A stretch of 64,000 nucleotides of DNA, taken from the NCBI GenBank assembly GCA_020746105.1, contig CM036618.1, positions 7,944,501 to 8,008,500 of the forward strand, given 5' to 3'. The first letter of the stretch is position 1. Every line of letters begins with the position of its first letter. Below are positions 24,601 through 35,626 of this stretch, in pieces. Origin of the DNA: Trogon surrucura (taxonomy: Eukaryota > Chordata > Aves > Trogoniformes > Trogonidae). A program made the translations under genes and the position numbers. A model generated the notes under the pieces. That model ran no database searches. It saw only the letters and a list, made by a program, of their open reading frames with translations, and was not told the origin of the DNA.

Positions 24601-26957
24601 CCATCCACCAGCCGTGTATCACAGAGGAGGCTTGAGAAGGAAATGTCCAATTGTCTCCTCAAATGGGCATTCCTAAACTCATGAAGAAATTTTTCTAAAA
24701 ATTTTATCCACAAAATTTTGAAATTAAGTAGGAAGTCCTTAAAAAGAGTAGCTACAGAAAAAGATAGTTGAGTAAAGGAGGTAGATGCAATTTCTGCCTG
24801 GAGGTGAAATGAGTTTCAAGGGCATAAGCGAGCTATAGTAGAATTCTATTCCACTCTTCATCATAACACATACATGCACAGGAAGAGATTAAAAGTTCCC
24901 TAGATCCCTTTTAATTTATTATTTCCATACTTGTTAGTGCTTCTCATTGCAAAAAACATGTTTAAGGTGGGATTTCTTGAATATCTACATATATAAATAT
25001 ATCTTTTTGGCTTTTTAATCTATAATTTCTTCATGTACAGTGAAAACATTGTCAGAAATACGGAAAGAAGCTATGTACTATGTTGTAAAACAATGCTGTG
25101 CAGAAGTATAGTACAAGGAGATAATGGACTTTATGAAGATCATAGAAGAAAGCAGAATAAAACTAGAAATAGAATAAAATTTCCAAGATGTAATTTGAGC
25201 ATAAAACATGATCAAACTTTTAGTTATATACCTATTGTACCCCAAACTGATCCCAAGGACTGTTTGATGTGTCCACTGTAGGAATTTCTTACTCAGAATT
25301 CATTAAATGTGAGTGGATGTTTTGTACTAGCATCTGTGGAGGACAAATGTAATCCTTATAAAAATCACCATAAATAGTCCTGTTACTTTTATCAATTGCA
25401 TAGTATTTTGTCATCAGAACTGCATGATTGCACATATCAGAGATCAAATGAAAAATGTTTTTTTAATGGTATACAGTTCTTTGTGGTTCTTTTAACCCGT
25501 GGAGTTTTATGAGCTTTAGAAGTGACTCCATATACTATTAGACAACATCTATCCGAATGAAATTAATTCAGAAGTCAGTAAAAGGGGGGAATTTCAGTGA
25601 ATATTCAGCTTTACAGTACTTTCCACTGCTCAAGGATACACTGCTGAAGTTCTTGTTGCTAAAGAACATCCTAATGATTCTTTCTGTTAGCTAAAAGACT
25701 AAAACATAAAAATAACTGTAAATATTTATCCATCATTACAGGGGCAGATCTCTATAAAGAGCAAGATAACCACTGTGTAATGTTTACATATTTATTTTAA
25801 ACACAATAAAGACTTTCCTGTAAACCTAAAGCAGTGACAAGTCTTCCACACTCTTTAAATGAGGAGCAAATATAAGTGTCTCTATTTGTTAAGCCTCTCA
25901 GATTATAAATAATTAATGAACTCCCAAACCTCTAAAATTGGAATGTTTAGATAGAAATAAAAGACTCAGATACAACAGATGGGATTCATTAAACTTTATA
26001 TGTTTCATACTGTAGATGTCTCTTTTTGAGCTAGTCCCTCAGTTATCTGCCAATGGAGAGAAATAAGAACTAGGATTCACCTCAGCCCAATGCACAGGTT
26101 AAAAAACAGATGAATTGTAAAAAAACCACAAAAACAAAAAACCACCAAATAAAATTATTTCTTGCATCTAACAATTCTATCCAAGTTCAGTGGTTGTTGA
26201 ATTCAACAAATCTGGAGACTGCTGAAGGTCTGTAAGTTACTGGAGCTCCATCCCTTCATGTAAAACTGCAGTGATGCAGAACAAGAGAAGGTCTGACTCG
26301 GGGATTTTTAAAAGTCAGTGAATTCAACAAATTTTCAGGTCGGTATAATTTGGAAAGGGCAAAGATTTATTTACCCCACAAACACTCATCACTACCACAC
26401 TTAGAGCAGAAAGTGTTTAAAAGCTCAACAGTAAATGCACACTGGCTCTGTAACAGACTGGTGGTGTTAGCAAGGTGTCAGGCACCAAGGTAATACTGAA
26501 CAAAGCTGCACTTATGGCTCCCATAAGGCACCTATAATTAATGTACAGTAACAGTATTCTCCATAAGAGATCCCATTCAATGCATTAAGGCATTTTAATG
26601 AGGAAAATGAATGAACTTTCCAATTTGCTGCCAGATTAAACCTTACTTTACTTTAATGCCCATGGCTTCTGCCTGAATAGACTCTCTTCCCATCCAGGTT
26701 CCTATGCAAAGTTGGCACCAGGTAACATATTTGCATATGTCACACAGATACTTTTGAAAGTCACATTGCTTGGGCACATAGGCTTAACGAAGGACAGATG
26801 ATGAAAAATATAGGACCTGATTTCTCATAAGAAACACAAGCAAAACTAAGTTCCTGATGGAAACTAAGGAGAGTTTTAGACTCAACTACCTTCACAGTAG
26901 ATTCCCAATAAAATTTCTAAGTATTCCAGTGCCATGACCATGCACTAGATTCAAGTA
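21669..26957. other. Unique DNA, 5.3 kb, no gene recognised
   Basis: No CR1, LTR or RNA gene recognised. It contains homopolymer T at 22737-22751, a short TCAG array near 24028-24039, and a 16-bp palindrome at 26194-26209 (separate entry). Open frames are AT-rich and unrecognised. Confidence 0.5.
26194..26209. repeat. Perfect 16-bp palindrome with a repeated half
   Basis: TTGTTGAATTCAACAA is identical to its reverse complement. Thirteen bases, GAATTCAACAAAT, recur at 26199-26211 and 26320-26332, 121 bp apart. This could be a target-site-like duplication around a 108-bp segment or coincidence in AT-rich DNA. Confidence 0.8.
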
Positions 26958-27341
26958 TAGAATCATAGAATGTCTTAGGTTGGAAAGGACCTTGAACATC
27001 CCTGCCATAGGCAGGGATGCTTTTAACTGGACCAGGTTACTCAAGGCCTCATCCAACCTGGCCTTGAACATCTCCAGGGAGGGGGCATCCACAACTTCTC
27101 TGGGCAATCTATTCGAGTGTCTTGCCATCCTCATACTGAAGATTTTCTTCCTAAATTCCAGTCTAAATCTATTCTCCTTCAATTTAAATCCATTTTCCAT
27201 TGTCCTGTCGCTGGACACTCTTGTAAACAGTCCCTCTCCAGCCTTCCTGTAAGTTCCTTTCAGGTACTGGAAGGCAGTGATAAGGTCAGCACTGAGTCTC
27301 TTCTTCCTCAGGCTGAACAATCCCAACTCCCTCAGCCTACC
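26958..27341 (-). mobile_element. CR1 LINE, 5'-truncated, about 385 bp
   Basis: Antisense CR1 of a different subtype from the 10-kb copy. The plus strand reads ATAGAATCATAGAATGTCTT, GGTTGGAAAGGACCTTGAAC, ATCCCTGCCATAGGCAGGGA, then CAGGGAGGGGGCATCCACAA. Minus-strand translation (from 27326) gives MGLFSLRKKRLSADLITAF, the C-terminal part of ORF2, then RFRLEFRKKIFSMRMARHSN and [20 protein letters not shown] with the frame still open. The element stops at the repeat CTATAGTTTG tract. Confidence 0.93.
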
Positions 27342-27380
27342 TATAGTTTGCTATAGATAGTTTGCTATATAGTTTGCTGT
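27341..27380. repeat. Short tandem repeat of about 12 bp
   Basis: Three to four degenerate units of TAGTTTGCTATA abut the truncated 5' end of the CR1 at 26958-27341. It may be target-site sequence duplicated or slipped during integration. Confidence 0.75.
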
Positions 27381-28770
27381 TTTGTTCTAAACATGATTAC
27401 CTGTACTTTGGACTCACTGTATCCAGGGCAGTAAGTTAATACAGGAGCTCATCTGCTTAACCACAGGGAACACGAGAACCTTGTGTTCCCAACGCTTGTC
27501 AAGGTTCTCTGAGTAAGTTTGTCATTTATCCCAAAGGCTGAAGGACTCAATCCTCTCACCTGTACATAATCCATGCGGGTTTAGCTAAGAGGCATTTATT
27601 GGCAGGCATGTAGAATGTCCCAAACAAAAAAAAAAACATGCAGGAGTTTTACAAGTGTGTACATTTCCCTTTAGTACTTAACATGGTGAATAGAACTTTA
27701 CTCCAACACATGGACGATAAGCAACGATGTACTTGCTTTCAGTAACTAACCCAGGGCTCTGTAATCATGTGCAAGACCACTGATGTCTTCATGGATAACT
27801 TGTGCAAAGCTCCAGATTCTGTTACGACTGTTGTCAGAATAATGTCGACTATTTCCAAGTGATGCTTCAAGAAGAAAATCCAAAAACATCAGAAATGTCC
27901 CTTTGTCCTCAAATTCACAGCAGTTGCTTAAAGTAAAACGAAAAAAAAAACAACAAACAAACAAAAAAACCACCAAGAAAAACCCAACCCCCCCAGACCA
28001 TTAGACCCTTGAGGTAGTAGCATTTGTCCCACTCAGAGATTACTTACCTTAGCTCTAGTTTCAGCTCTCCTGAACTGCTTTTTACTCTTATGGATGAGTG
28101 TTTGTAGTCATAGAAGGACAATACAGAAGAACTACAAAATTGTCTATTACTGTAAGTGTGCAATCATAAGGCCTGTTGGCAACATAAGTAAACCTTCCCT
28201 GATGGTCCACTATATGGTATCCTCAGCACTTTTTTTATCTCTGTTGTTTTTCCAAGCGTATCCAAACATTTATGTGCTGGTTACCTTTCCTATTATGTCT
28301 CTCTTGTTTTCTAACTGAACTTCTGCTGCTGGAAGCTTTGTGGTCTGTGCTGCACAGTACTCTGAACAAGCTTCATCTGCTTCTGCAGTATCAGCTCACA
28401 GGACTGATGCAGTACTGGTCACAGGCACTAACTCTAATTGTATGATTAAGTGTAGGCAATAAGAAGCAAGTAATGCTTTCAGCATATTTGCTTTGCGAGG
28501 AGTCACATTGATCTGGGCCAAGATGACCTGACAGATACTTGCACATGCCATCTCTTTCTGAGTAACACTGTTTCTCAGTGCAATAGTAACCCTTCTCCCC
28601 AGGTTTCATTGATTATCTTAGATTGTTCTTTGATAGGGCATTTTGCAAAGGCCAAGTCATGAAAAAGTCTTGACACTAGGACAAAGACTCAGAGACACTC
28701 TAAGGTTTGCTGCCTCAGGGGAAAGAGCTTATCAGCACATTCTTATCATTTGCATCATCATAACATTGCA
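27381..28770. other. Unique DNA, no gene recognised
   Basis: Includes an A/C-rich low-complexity run at about 27938-27995. No gene or repeat family recognised. Confidence 0.5.
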
Positions 28771-28904
28771 CAGAATCATAGAATATCTCAAGTTGGAAGG
28801 GACCCATAGGGATGATCAAGTCCAGCTTCCTGCTCCTGGCAGGACTACCTTAAACTAATCGTATGGCTAAGAGCATAGTCCAGACACTCCTTGAACTCTG
28901 ACAG
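28771..28904 (-). mobile_element. CR1 LINE tail, short
   Basis: Plus strand CAGAATCATAGAATATCTCA, GTTGGAAGGGACCCATAGGG, ATGATCAAGTCCAGCTTCCT, then CAGACACTCCTTGAACTCTG. This is the reverse complement of a CR1 3' end of the type whose upstream text reads AGAGTTCAAGGAGTGTCTGG. About 134 bp, 5'-truncated. Confidence 0.88.
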
Positions 28905-28906
28905 CG

Positions 28907-29053
28907 AATTATAGAATGGGTTGGCTTGGAAGGGACTTTAAAGAGCATCTAGTTCCAAGGCCCCTGCTGTGGGCAGGGACACCTCCCACTAAACCAGATT
29001 GCTCAAAGCCCCGTCCAACTTGTTCTTGAATGTTTCCAGGCATGAGGCATCAT
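28907..29053 (-). mobile_element. CR1 LINE tail, second in tandem
   Basis: Immediately after the previous copy the plus strand begins again with ATTATAGAATGGGTTGGCTT, GGAAGGGACTTTAAAGAGCA and CCCCTGCTGTGGGCAGGGAC, ending in GTTCTTGAATGTTTCCAGGC. It is a distinct CR1 subtype in the same orientation, about 145 bp. Two tails head-to-tail imply one inserted at or near the other's 5' junction. Confidence 0.9.
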
Positions 29054-32000
29054 TAAAATCCTCACATTTCAAAAAACTCTGAACATTTATCCTGCTTTCA
29101 GGAAGACAGGCAATCAAAACTGATAACTGCTTATTTACTCTATCTCAAGTCATCCTCGAGGTGTAATCCCCCATGCTTCTGTCTTCATTTTCTTGGTGTC
29201 CCACTTGAGATTCCACAGATAACGGCTTTCCTAAGATGTCATCATTGACAAGGTTTTGTCAGCAGGCAACATTTGAATTAATCCTGTTCTGAATTGTGCC
29301 TCACTAAATTCATGGGAATAGGTATACGTCATTGACAAGTGGTTTCTGAGCTGCAGGCTATAGAGTAATGGCTGCAATTGTAAAAGGAGTATTTATCCTC
29401 CTTTTGTCATTTTACTGCTGACACTGATAACACTGATAGCCTCTGCAGGACAGCCTTTATAAAGGGTCACTAGGGCCTGGGCCCACTAGACTGTGGTTAA
29501 AGCATCGATATTTCACCACTTAGAGTACCATGATAAAGGCAGCATGCAACGTATTGTTCATTTTATAGGTTTACTATTCCTGAAATATCTCCTAGTAGTG
29601 CATATTCACCTTTTTTAATATATCTTTGACTGTGTCTGAGAAGAATACACAACGGCTGTTCAAGACACATCCCTGTTTTCCCTGTGTCATTGTTACCACT
29701 AATTTACCTGGTAGAGACAATAAAAAAAAATAAAATTAAAATGATATTCCATGTCTTTAGTTTTCTGAAACCACTGTGTCTGGTGTCCTAGCATGCGTTG
29801 CAATGAGGACTGTTGTGGAGAGCAGGAATTAACCAGGAATTAAAGTGAGATCACAGTCTTTTCCGCAGGTGGAACAGGTTTTGGAAAAGAGAAGCAGAAT
29901 GGGACAACCAAAAAGTAGCTGGATCAGGAAGTGTTTTGAATCTGTTGGCTGTGATGGCAAAGCCATGGCAGCTGGCCCAGACCCTGGCTTTCTGCATCAG
30001 CAGTGATTTGCTTCCTCTCCTGCTCTGCTGCACAAGGTTGCCTTACGGCCAGTCTTCATGAGGATGCTCTGGAAGCAGGGTCACAGAAATACGAGTTGCA
30101 TACAAGTTAGATAGTAACCCTCTGAAATGAGAAGGAAAACAGAATGAAGTTCTTCAAGCAGTGCAGCCGAGGAGGTGGGCATATGTGTGGTATGTGCAGG
30201 AAACCACTGCGTGGGAACAGAAGGGGAAGGTATCTATTTCTGAAGCCAGTTTTACTATCAAAAGCAGCATTTTGTGAATCCACCCTCTCCTTAAGCATCT
30301 CATTCAACCAGCTGGTGTTACAGCAGACCAGGTTTGGGGTTCATTCTTCTTCTCACCATCCTTGCATGTCTTCTACAGTTTTTACATCTTTCTTCAAATC
30401 TGTGTTTACACTTTTCTTGGTTTTCTGTGTTTCTATCAGCTGTCTTGTCTTGTGTCTTATTTTTGTCTCTCATTTAGTTTCTCTTCCATCCTCCTGGCTT
30501 ACTGTGTTCTCCTGGCTTCCTTCCAGCTTTGCAGCAGTATTTGTCCTCACAGCATCTTGCAAGATTCCTTGCACAGCTAGGTCTTTTCTTTCCCAATTTA
30601 TTAAAAATCGTAGGTTTCCATTTTAGATCTATCAGACTTCATTTCCAAGTGTAACATTTCCAAGCATATATTTGAAACAGACCCACCAACATCTGTTCAC
30701 CTATTAAAAATGCTGTATTTTGCCATTCAGAGTAAAAAAGCCCTTCTCTGCAGAGATGCTGAATAGAAAAACACAATTCTGCTAATAAGAAATAGAAAAG
30801 CAGAAAATTTCTCTAGGGGAAAAAACTCAGCTACCAAACAAAGATATGAAATATAAATACATCTCTCCAACCTTGGATCACCAACAATAAGACTTGATGG
30901 GACTTGGAAGAGTAAATGAGCCATATCCTTTAATTAACTTATAAAATAAAGGAACTATTCTAAGTTATAAAACCTCTTGTTTCTATGGCAAGAATTCTCA
31001 TGATACAATGTAATCATTTTTTCCTTAGTAATAAATGGAAGTCAAGTTTGTAGTATCCTCTGAGGTAGGCAGACACTGGGCACAATCCAGTTTCCTAAAT
31101 ACATGAAGCTAACCTTGACTCCTCATTTTGGGTGCTATGGGGCAACCCATCTGACCTCCAGCTGCTGCTTCAGAGAGTGCTAGTTTCTTGCAAGTCCTGC
31201 ATCCCACCTGCCAGCATAGTGCGAATATCTGGGATACGCAATGGTGCCTTCAGTCGTGTCCGATGTCTAAACTTAGGCAATTGAGGCAAGCCTGTGTTGT
31301 CAAGCATCTTTTCTACTGTGCACAGAAAATGCAGAGGAAATCAAAACTAGGTCTTCCACAGCCGAGGCCAAACTGCCCTGACATAGACATTGAGTGTGGT
31401 CCGAAACATCTCTGGACACTCCGTGTCTACCCTCTCTTTCATCCCATTTCTTATCTGCCAGCTCCATCCCTGTGCATGTCTTGGGTACTTTAGGCTGTCT
31501 CAGATGGTACATCTGTTCAAGCAACTGGATCACACTCACCAAGGTGCAACAACTGTAACTAATTAAGATGTCTAAATTAAGATTGGTGTTTAAAAGCATG
31601 TGTTTGTCACAGCTCCCATTGCAGTCAATGGATATCTAATCAATACAGTCAATGGCATGCAGAGAGTGATTCAGATCTCCCAAAGTGAGGCACCTAGTGA
31701 CTGATCTGTTGCAGTGCCCTCCATGATCTGCTGGCTAGATTGATTACCTTGTTAGACACTTGGTTTCCACATAGACATTTACACACAGACCCTTATATTG
31801 TATTGTCTGAATTTCAAATTAAATCCTGCCTATATAGACCATCAAGCACGCTAAATATCTCTTCGGCTAAATTCTAGAAAATTCTAGAAAATAAACCCTT
31901 TCAAATTCTGACATGTTTCAGAAATCTGAAGTAACACATCAAGGCTCAATTCAGCCAGATGCACAAAGGTTCTTCCGCTAGGGTGTCTAAAGATACTGAG

Positions 32001-32316
32001 ATGGAGCTGGCAAATGTGTCATCAAATCTACAGCAGACCCACGTGCTTTGGCATATCAACCTCAGGTCATCCCAGACATCTCAGATAGTACTGGACACCT
32101 ATCCTCGATGCAACTGCACTGTGGCCACCTCAGGAAGTCTAGAGTAAAATCAGACAATTCTTAAAAGCATCATATTTCAGTTTGACCACATGACAATCCT
32201 TCCTCTCTTCAGTAAGCACATGTAACTGTACTGGTCTGACCTTGAAAGGTTCTTTTAGAGGAAGTTACACAGCTTCCCACTACACTCATTTACAACTAAG
32301 ATAATTTTTTTTTAGG
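29054..32316. other. Unique DNA, no gene recognised
   Basis: A 160-codon ATG-started open frame lies at 30144-30626 (plus) with a hydrophobic, Leu/Phe/Ser-rich second half, but it matches no family I know and one frame of this length is expected by chance in 64 kb. No other feature recognised. The part near 29320-29560 reads like possible conserved non-coding DNA, unproven. Confidence 0.45.
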
Positions 32317-32338
32317 TTTATTTATTTATTTATTTATA
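32317..32338. repeat. TTTA microsatellite
   Basis: Five units of TTTA/ATTT, about 22 bp, just outside the 3' end of the long CR1. Confidence 0.9.
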
Positions 32339-32407
32339 CTATTATTTTTTCCACAGTGCACCATGAGAATCAAGTGATCTCAAACACATTCCAAACATCC
32401 TGACTTC

Positions 32408-34213
32408 ACAGAATCACAGAATCACAGAATGTTAGAGGTTGGAAGGGACCTCAAAAGATCATCTAGTCCAACCCACCCGCCAAAGCAGGACCACCAACAG
32501 CAGACTGCATAGGAATGTGTCCAGGCAGGTTTTGGATTCCTACAAAGAAGGAGACTCCACAATCTCCCTGGGCAGCCTGTGCCAGTGCTCTGTCACCCTC
32601 ATAGTAAAGAAGTTTTTTCTAATATTTTTATGGAACCTCCTATGTTCCAACTTGAACCCATTGCCCCTTGTCCTGTCAACAGATGTTGCTGAAAAGAACC
32701 TGGTTCTGTCCTCCTGACACTCCCCCTTGACTTATTTATAAATATTAATGAGGTCACCCCTCAACCTCCTCTTCTCCAAGCTAAAGAGACCCAGCTCCTT
32801 CAGCCTTTCCTCATCAGGGAGATGTTCCACTCCCTTCATCATCTTTGTGGTTCTGCACTGGACTCTCTCCAGCAGTTCCCTGTCCTTCTTGAAATGAGGG
32901 GCCCAGAACTGGACACAATATTCCAGATGTGGCCCCACCAGGGTAGAGTAGAAGGGCAGGAACACCTCTTCTAATACACTCCAGGATGTCATTGGCCTTC
33001 TTGGCCACGAGGGCACATTGCTGGCTCATGGTCATCCTGCTGTCCATCAGGACCCCCAGGTCTCTTTCCCCTGAGCTGCTCTCCAGCAGGGCAGTCCCCA
33101 ACCTATATTGGCACATGGGGTTGTTCTTTAAGTGCAAAACTCTACACTTGCCCTTTTTAAACCGCATAAGATTTCTCCCCGCCCAGCCCTCCAGCCTGTC
33201 CAGGTCTCTCTGAATGGCTGCACAGCCTTCTGGTGTGTCAACCATTCCTCCTAGTTTTGTATCATCAGCAAACTTGCTGACAACATTCTCTAATCCCCCG
33301 TCCAGGTCGTTGATGAATATATTGAAAAGCACTGACCCGAGCACTGACCCCTGAGGGACCCCACTAGACACAGGTCTCCAACTAGACTCTGCCCCGTTGA
33401 CCACAACTCTCTGACTTCTTCCCTTCAACCAATTAACGACCCACCTCACTACTTGGTCATCCAGACCACACTTCCTCAGTTTACCTATGAGGATGCTGTG
33501 GGAGACGGTGTCAAAGGCCTTGCTGATATCCAGACAGACCACATCCACTGCACGACCACCATCCATCCACGTGGTTATGTCTTCATAAAAGGCTATCAGG
33601 TTGGTCAGACATGACTTCCCCTTGGCAAAGCCATGCCGACTGCTCCTAATAATCCTTGATACGCCTAGAGACAGCGTCAAGGATAAGATGTTCCATCACC
33701 TTTCCAGGGATGGAGGTGAGGCTGATCGGTCTGTAGTTACCCGGGTCATCCTTCCTGCCTCTCTTATAGACTGGAGTGACATTCACTGTCCTTCAGTCCT
33801 CAGGCACCTCACCTGTTACCCACGACTTACCAAAGATGATGGAGAGTGGCCTAGCAAAGACTCCCGCCAGCTCCCTCATCACCCGTGGGTACATCCCATC
33901 AGGGCCCATGGATTTATGGATGTTCAAGCATTCAAACTGATCCTTAACCCTGTCCTCAACAACTAGGGCAAATTCCTCCTTTATCTTGACTTCTTCTGGG
34001 GCCTCAGGGGACTGAGACTCCTGAGACCAGTCTCCAACAGTGTAGACAGAGGCAAAGAAGGCATTCAGCAACTCTGCCTCCTTTCTGTCCTCTGTCTCCA
34101 GGGCACCCACCTCATTCACCAGACTGCCTACATTGCCTCTAGTGTTAGTTTTGTCGGCAACATATTTGAAGAAGCTCTTTCTGTTGTCCTTGAACTCCCT
34201 TGCAAGACTTGAC
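32408..34213 (-). mobile_element. CR1 LINE, longest copy, about 1.8 kb, 5'-truncated
   Basis: Antisense CR1 whose 3' terminus on the plus strand is CAGAATCACAGAATCACAGA followed by TTGGAAGGGACCTCAAAAGA. It extends through the whole reverse transcriptase to a point encoding KEFKDNRKSFFKYVADKTNT-like text near 34140-34210, where homology fades at about 34213. The endonuclease domain and ORF1 are missing; a full CR1 is about 4.5 kb. The coding part is broken (see pseudogene). It shares its subtype with 10376-11049 and 63184-63783. Confidence 0.95.
32732..34203 (-). pseudogene. CR1 reverse transcriptase, broken
   Basis: The RT is recognisable in order on the minus strand: LNIHKSMGPDGMYPRVMREL and a VTGEVPED segment in the frame of 34119-33793; then from 33680 [10 protein letters not shown] (residues 50-59 of that frame), [10 protein letters not shown] (106-115) and the catalytic FADD box (137-140, about 33261-33272) followed by TKLGG; and finally [20 protein letters not shown] and [16 protein letters not shown] in the frame ending at 32732. 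Damage: a stop at 33793-33795 where the family normally has Trp after the Pro-Glu-Asp, a frameshift near 33650 just before [11 protein letters not shown], and another near 32960 after ILECIRRG. The active-site aspartates survive but no single frame does, so no functional enzyme is possible. Confidence 0.9.
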
Positions 34214-35544
34214 GCAAGCCTGGATGTGCAGCAGCACTCTTCTTTTTCATGGACTAAAAATTATAGGTATTTCCTCTGTTTCTCTCTCTATTTCAATGAT
34301 GTGAGCATTCCTATTTCTTTGGTTTTCTCTATGTCATCCCATTCATATCTTGATTTTCCTTTCTAAAACGTGCATTGTCTTCAGTGAAGACCTTTCCAGT
34401 TTGTCTTCCATAATTTCCATTCAAGTCAGAGGTCACCCTCCTGCCCAATCCAGCTGTTTGTTTATTTCTGATATTTCTATTCCCAAGCTTTCCTGTCAGC
34501 CAGTTGAAATGCACAGATGATATTAGGTGCGCAGCTGTAACACAATTCCTTCTCTGCAAATATGCTGTTAACGGAGCATAAAATGTACTTGATACAATGC
34601 ATACATTTCTTGGATCCTAGATAAGTCCTATAGCAGACACGTCAGCATTATCACTGTAGCTAAGCCAGCAGTTACAAGAAACCCAGTGAAACTCTAAGCA
34701 CGATGCAATGCTTATGTCTCAGTTTCTGAAAAATAAACTATTATGACAAAAACCAAGCCATGAGATGTTATTGCAGAATTAGATATGTCTTGAAGTTATC
34801 ATTGTTGACAGTGGCTGAGTTTTCCCATACCAAGGTCTAACTACTTTGAGATTTATGAAACAAAGTAATATTTGTACAAATTCAGTATAGCTATACAGTA
34901 GGGCTGACTGATTATTTCCCATCATAATGTAACTGCAATTCTCTTATGGTTCCCAGTTTATCAGCACTATTTTTCCAGTTGCGTTTGACTCAACCTTCTC
35001 TCCAGATGAACTTTCTCACCTTCTAACTGTCCTCTGTGAGCCAATAGTCTCCAAAGATGAGCTTAGATATTACGTTTTCATTCTGCTTTTTGTGTTTTTC
35101 CAGTGGAATATTTCCATGTTGAAGGTCTTTGCTAGATGAAGTCTTTAGCACTACAGATATGAGCTTGTGTTTAATACTGATTGCCCTCCTCAAGCCAATT
35201 GCAAATGAGTGGAGAGCTTTGATCTCCTCAGGGAGCGAATTTTCAATAATTACTTACTTCAGCCCTATTAATTTTTGAAGTAAGAGAAAGAAATACTTGT
35301 CTTGGACTCCAGGACTGGCAAAGCAGACCCAGACACTGAGACCTGAGCAATTAAGAACACCAGGTTATTCAGCTGGAATATTTCCCTTTGGCTTCATTTT
35401 GTACTGCAGAGAATATATTCCCAGTTTGGTTCAAGTTTAATAAGTAGGATTTTCTTTGTTAGAAATAGCATTTATTTCAATCATATTCCTAGTAGAATGA
35501 GACACTCTTCAATTTTCTTGTGGTGGTAGAATCCAGCCGCCAGG
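34214..35544. other. Unique DNA, no gene recognised
   Basis: No recognised repeat or exon between the long CR1 and the short CR1 tail at 35545. Confidence 0.5.
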
Positions 35545-35626
35545 TACAGCTCTGCTGCCTATAGGAGGGGGGTTGGAACTAGATGATCTTTAAGGTCCTT
35601 TCTAACCCTGACAATTCTATGATTTT
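35545..35626 (+). mobile_element. CR1-like 3' tail (CR1 or headless SINE)
   Basis: GGGGGGTTGGAACTAGATGA, TCTTTAAGGTCCTTTCTAAC and CAATTCTATGATTTT form a sense CR1-type terminus of about 80 bp. Because tRNA-SINEs here share this tail, a 5'-truncated SINE is equally possible. Confidence 0.85.

Noticed and set aside
30144-30626. 160-codon ATG-started open frame with a hydrophobic half
   Set aside because: No family resemblance, low-complexity Leu/Phe/Ser content, no splice or promoter context; about one frame of this size is expected by chance in a window this long.
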